From Chryseobacterium gleum (GTDB lineage Bacteria; Bacteroidota; Bacteroidia; Flavobacteriales_D; Crocinitomicaceae): a stretch of 7,582 bases of DNA. The first letter of the stretch is position 1, and every line of letters starts with the position of its first letter. This document shows, in pieces, positions 6,487 through 7,582 of this stretch. Made by a program: the position numbers and the translations under genes. The notes beneath the pieces were generated by a model, which saw only the letters and a list, made by a program, of their open reading frames with translations, searched no databases and had not been told where the DNA came from. The stretch lies in the NCBI GenBank assembly GCA_943326825.2, contig CALPUT020000115.1:1-7582 (forward strand), given 5' to 3'.

Positions 6487-7582
6487 GGTTTAATATAAAT
6501 GCATATTCTTTAGCAATTTCAATTCGTTCATTTGACCTTCCGGATCCTCCACCATGTCCAGCATCCATATTGCAATCAAGTAACAAAGGTAAATCATTTG
6601 TTTTAAAATCTCTCAATTTCGCAATCCATTTTAAAGGTTCCCAATACTGCACTTGTGAATCATGATATCCAGTAGTAATTAGCATAGCAGGATAGTCCAT
6701 TTTTTTTACATTATCATAAGGAGAATAACTTAACATGTACCAATAAAATTCTTCTTCATTTGGATTACCCCATTCTTCATATTCGCCTACTGTTAATGGA
6801 ATAGATTCGTCAAGCATTGTCGTTACAACATCTACAAAAGGAACTTGAGCAATGATTCCTTTCCAGAGATAAGGTGCTAAATTTGCAACTGTCCCCATTA
6901 ATAGTCCCCCTGCGCTACCTCCTTGTGCATAAATTCTATTTTTGTCACAATAGCCTTTCATACCAAGTGTTTCTGCAGCATTAATGAAATCTGTAAAAGT
7001 ATTTCGCTTTTTTAAAAACTTCCCATTTTCATACCATTCTTCCCCCAAATATTTTTCACCTCTTATATGTGCAATTGCATAAATAAATCCTCTATCAATT
7101 AAACTTAAACGATAGGCTTTAAAAACATCAGGAATGGTAATTCCATAAGAACCATAACCATAAAGCAATAGTGGTGATTCCTCCATTTTTATTCCTTTTT
7201 TGTAGACTAAAGAAACCGCAATTTTTTCACCGTCATTGGCCGTAATCCAAATTCGTTGAGATTCATAATTTGAAGGAGAAAAAGTTTTGTCTAATAATTC
7301 TTTTCGAAAAAATAAATTACTTTTTTTCTCTGTCAAATGAAAATTAAAGATGGAAGCTGGAGTAGTTAAAGAGTTGTAAGAGTAGAAAAAATTATCGGCG
7401 AAATAATTTTCATTCGTTCCAAATGCAAAGTAGAAAGTTTCTTCGTTAAAAGTTAAATATTCTTCTTCAGATGTTTTTAGATCTTTAATTTTAATTTTTT
7501 GTAATCCATTTTCACGTTCTTCTATAATTAAATAATTTTGAAGTAGTAATAAATTGTCGATAAAGCAGTTCTTATCATTTGG
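6467..7582 (-). CDS. ptrB: Oligopeptidase B (prolyl oligopeptidase family S9A), N-terminal part beyond the window
   Basis: The frame is open from the right edge to a TAA at 6469-6467, giving 371 residues, about the C-terminal half of a protein usually near 690 residues. Oligopeptidase B is a serine peptidase that cleaves short peptides after Arg or Lys. Residues 1-110 (numbered from the edge) are the last propeller blades, with E-E-R-E-N-G-L (21-27) and S-L-T-T-P (71-75). The alpha/beta-hydrolase domain follows, with Y-G-Y-G-S-Y-G (141-147), nucleophile S223 in G-G-S-A-G-G, D308 in G-Y-H-D-S-Q-V-Q-Y-W-E-P and H343 in D-A-G-H-G-G-G-S-G-R. The acidic cluster G-E-Y-E-E-W-G-N-P (266-274) is characteristic of oligopeptidase B and contributes to its preference for basic residues. 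The catalytic triad is intact. One oddity is R-G-E-K-Y-L-G (174-180) where the family normally has an R-G-G-G-E-L-G-like motif. A TTG at 7336 could be mistaken for a start, but family similarity continues upstream of it. No signal peptide can be judged because the N-terminus is missing. Confidence 0.92.
   Translation of the reverse strand, partial: PNDKNCFIDNLLLLQNYLIIEERENGLQKIKIKDLKTSEEEYLTFNEETFYFAFGTNENYFADNFFYSYNSLTTPASIFNFHLTEKKSNLFFRKELLDKTFSPSNYESQRIWITANDGEKIAVSLVYKKGIKMEESPLLLYGYGSYGITIPDVFKAYRLSLIDRGFIYAIAHIRGEKYLGEEWYENGKFLKKRNTFTDFINAAETLGMKGYCDKNRIYAQGGSAGGLLMGTVANLAPYLWKGIIAQVPFVDVVTTMLDESIPLTVGEYEEWGNPNEEEFYWYMLSYSPYDNVKKMDYPAMLITTGYHDSQVQYWEPLKWIAKLRDFKTNDLPLLLDCNMDAGHGGGSGRSNERIEIAKEYAFILNLERIKN

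Noticed and set aside
7334..7336. TTG as the start of a 289-residue peptidase
   Set aside because: The frame stays open to the window edge and the upstream residues match oligopeptidase B (E-E-R-E-N-G-L, S-L-T-T-P), so this is an internal Leu codon.

Overview
The window is very AT-rich. Its promoters match the Bacteroidota -7 box (TAnnTTTG), exported proteins end their signal peptides in F-S-Q, and the gene families (M61 glycyl aminopeptidase-like, YwqK/MORN_2, DUF4421, DUF1569, coiled-coil lipoprotein) are typical of that phylum. I infer a Flavobacteriales-type chromosome. Nothing in the sequence fixes the genus, and I see no IS element, CRISPR array, rRNA or tRNA.

Layout. 1-713 (minus) is the N-terminal part of a coiled-coil lipoprotein that runs off the left edge. 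It is divergent from a plus-strand block that starts at 791. That block holds a secreted M61-family metallopeptidase with a C-terminal PDZ domain, a decayed DUF1569 (DinB-like) gene with two in-frame stops and no start codon, a small exported MORN-repeat (YwqK-like) protein, and a 14-helix flippase of the Wzx/MOP type. A convergent intergenic stretch (5180-5460) follows; it carries an intrinsic terminator facing the minus strand and several AT-only inverted repeats. The right end is minus-strand: oligopeptidase B (C-terminal half, entering from the right edge), overlapped by 20 nt by a DUF4421-type outer-membrane protein gene.

How the genes relate. Most products act in the envelope: a lipoprotein, an exported peptidase, an exported MORN protein, an inner-membrane flippase and a predicted outer-membrane beta-barrel. 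I see no single pathway linking them, and the flippase has no glycosyltransferase neighbours here. This looks like ordinary chromosomal sequence. The most notable points are the DUF1569 pseudogene with substitution-type lesions, the paired promoters in the 77-bp divergent gap, an unusually perfect Shine-Dalgarno sequence in a phylum that seldom uses one, and the start-codon puzzle at the oligopeptidase B/DUF4421 junction. I do not see convincing evidence for a new multi-gene system.
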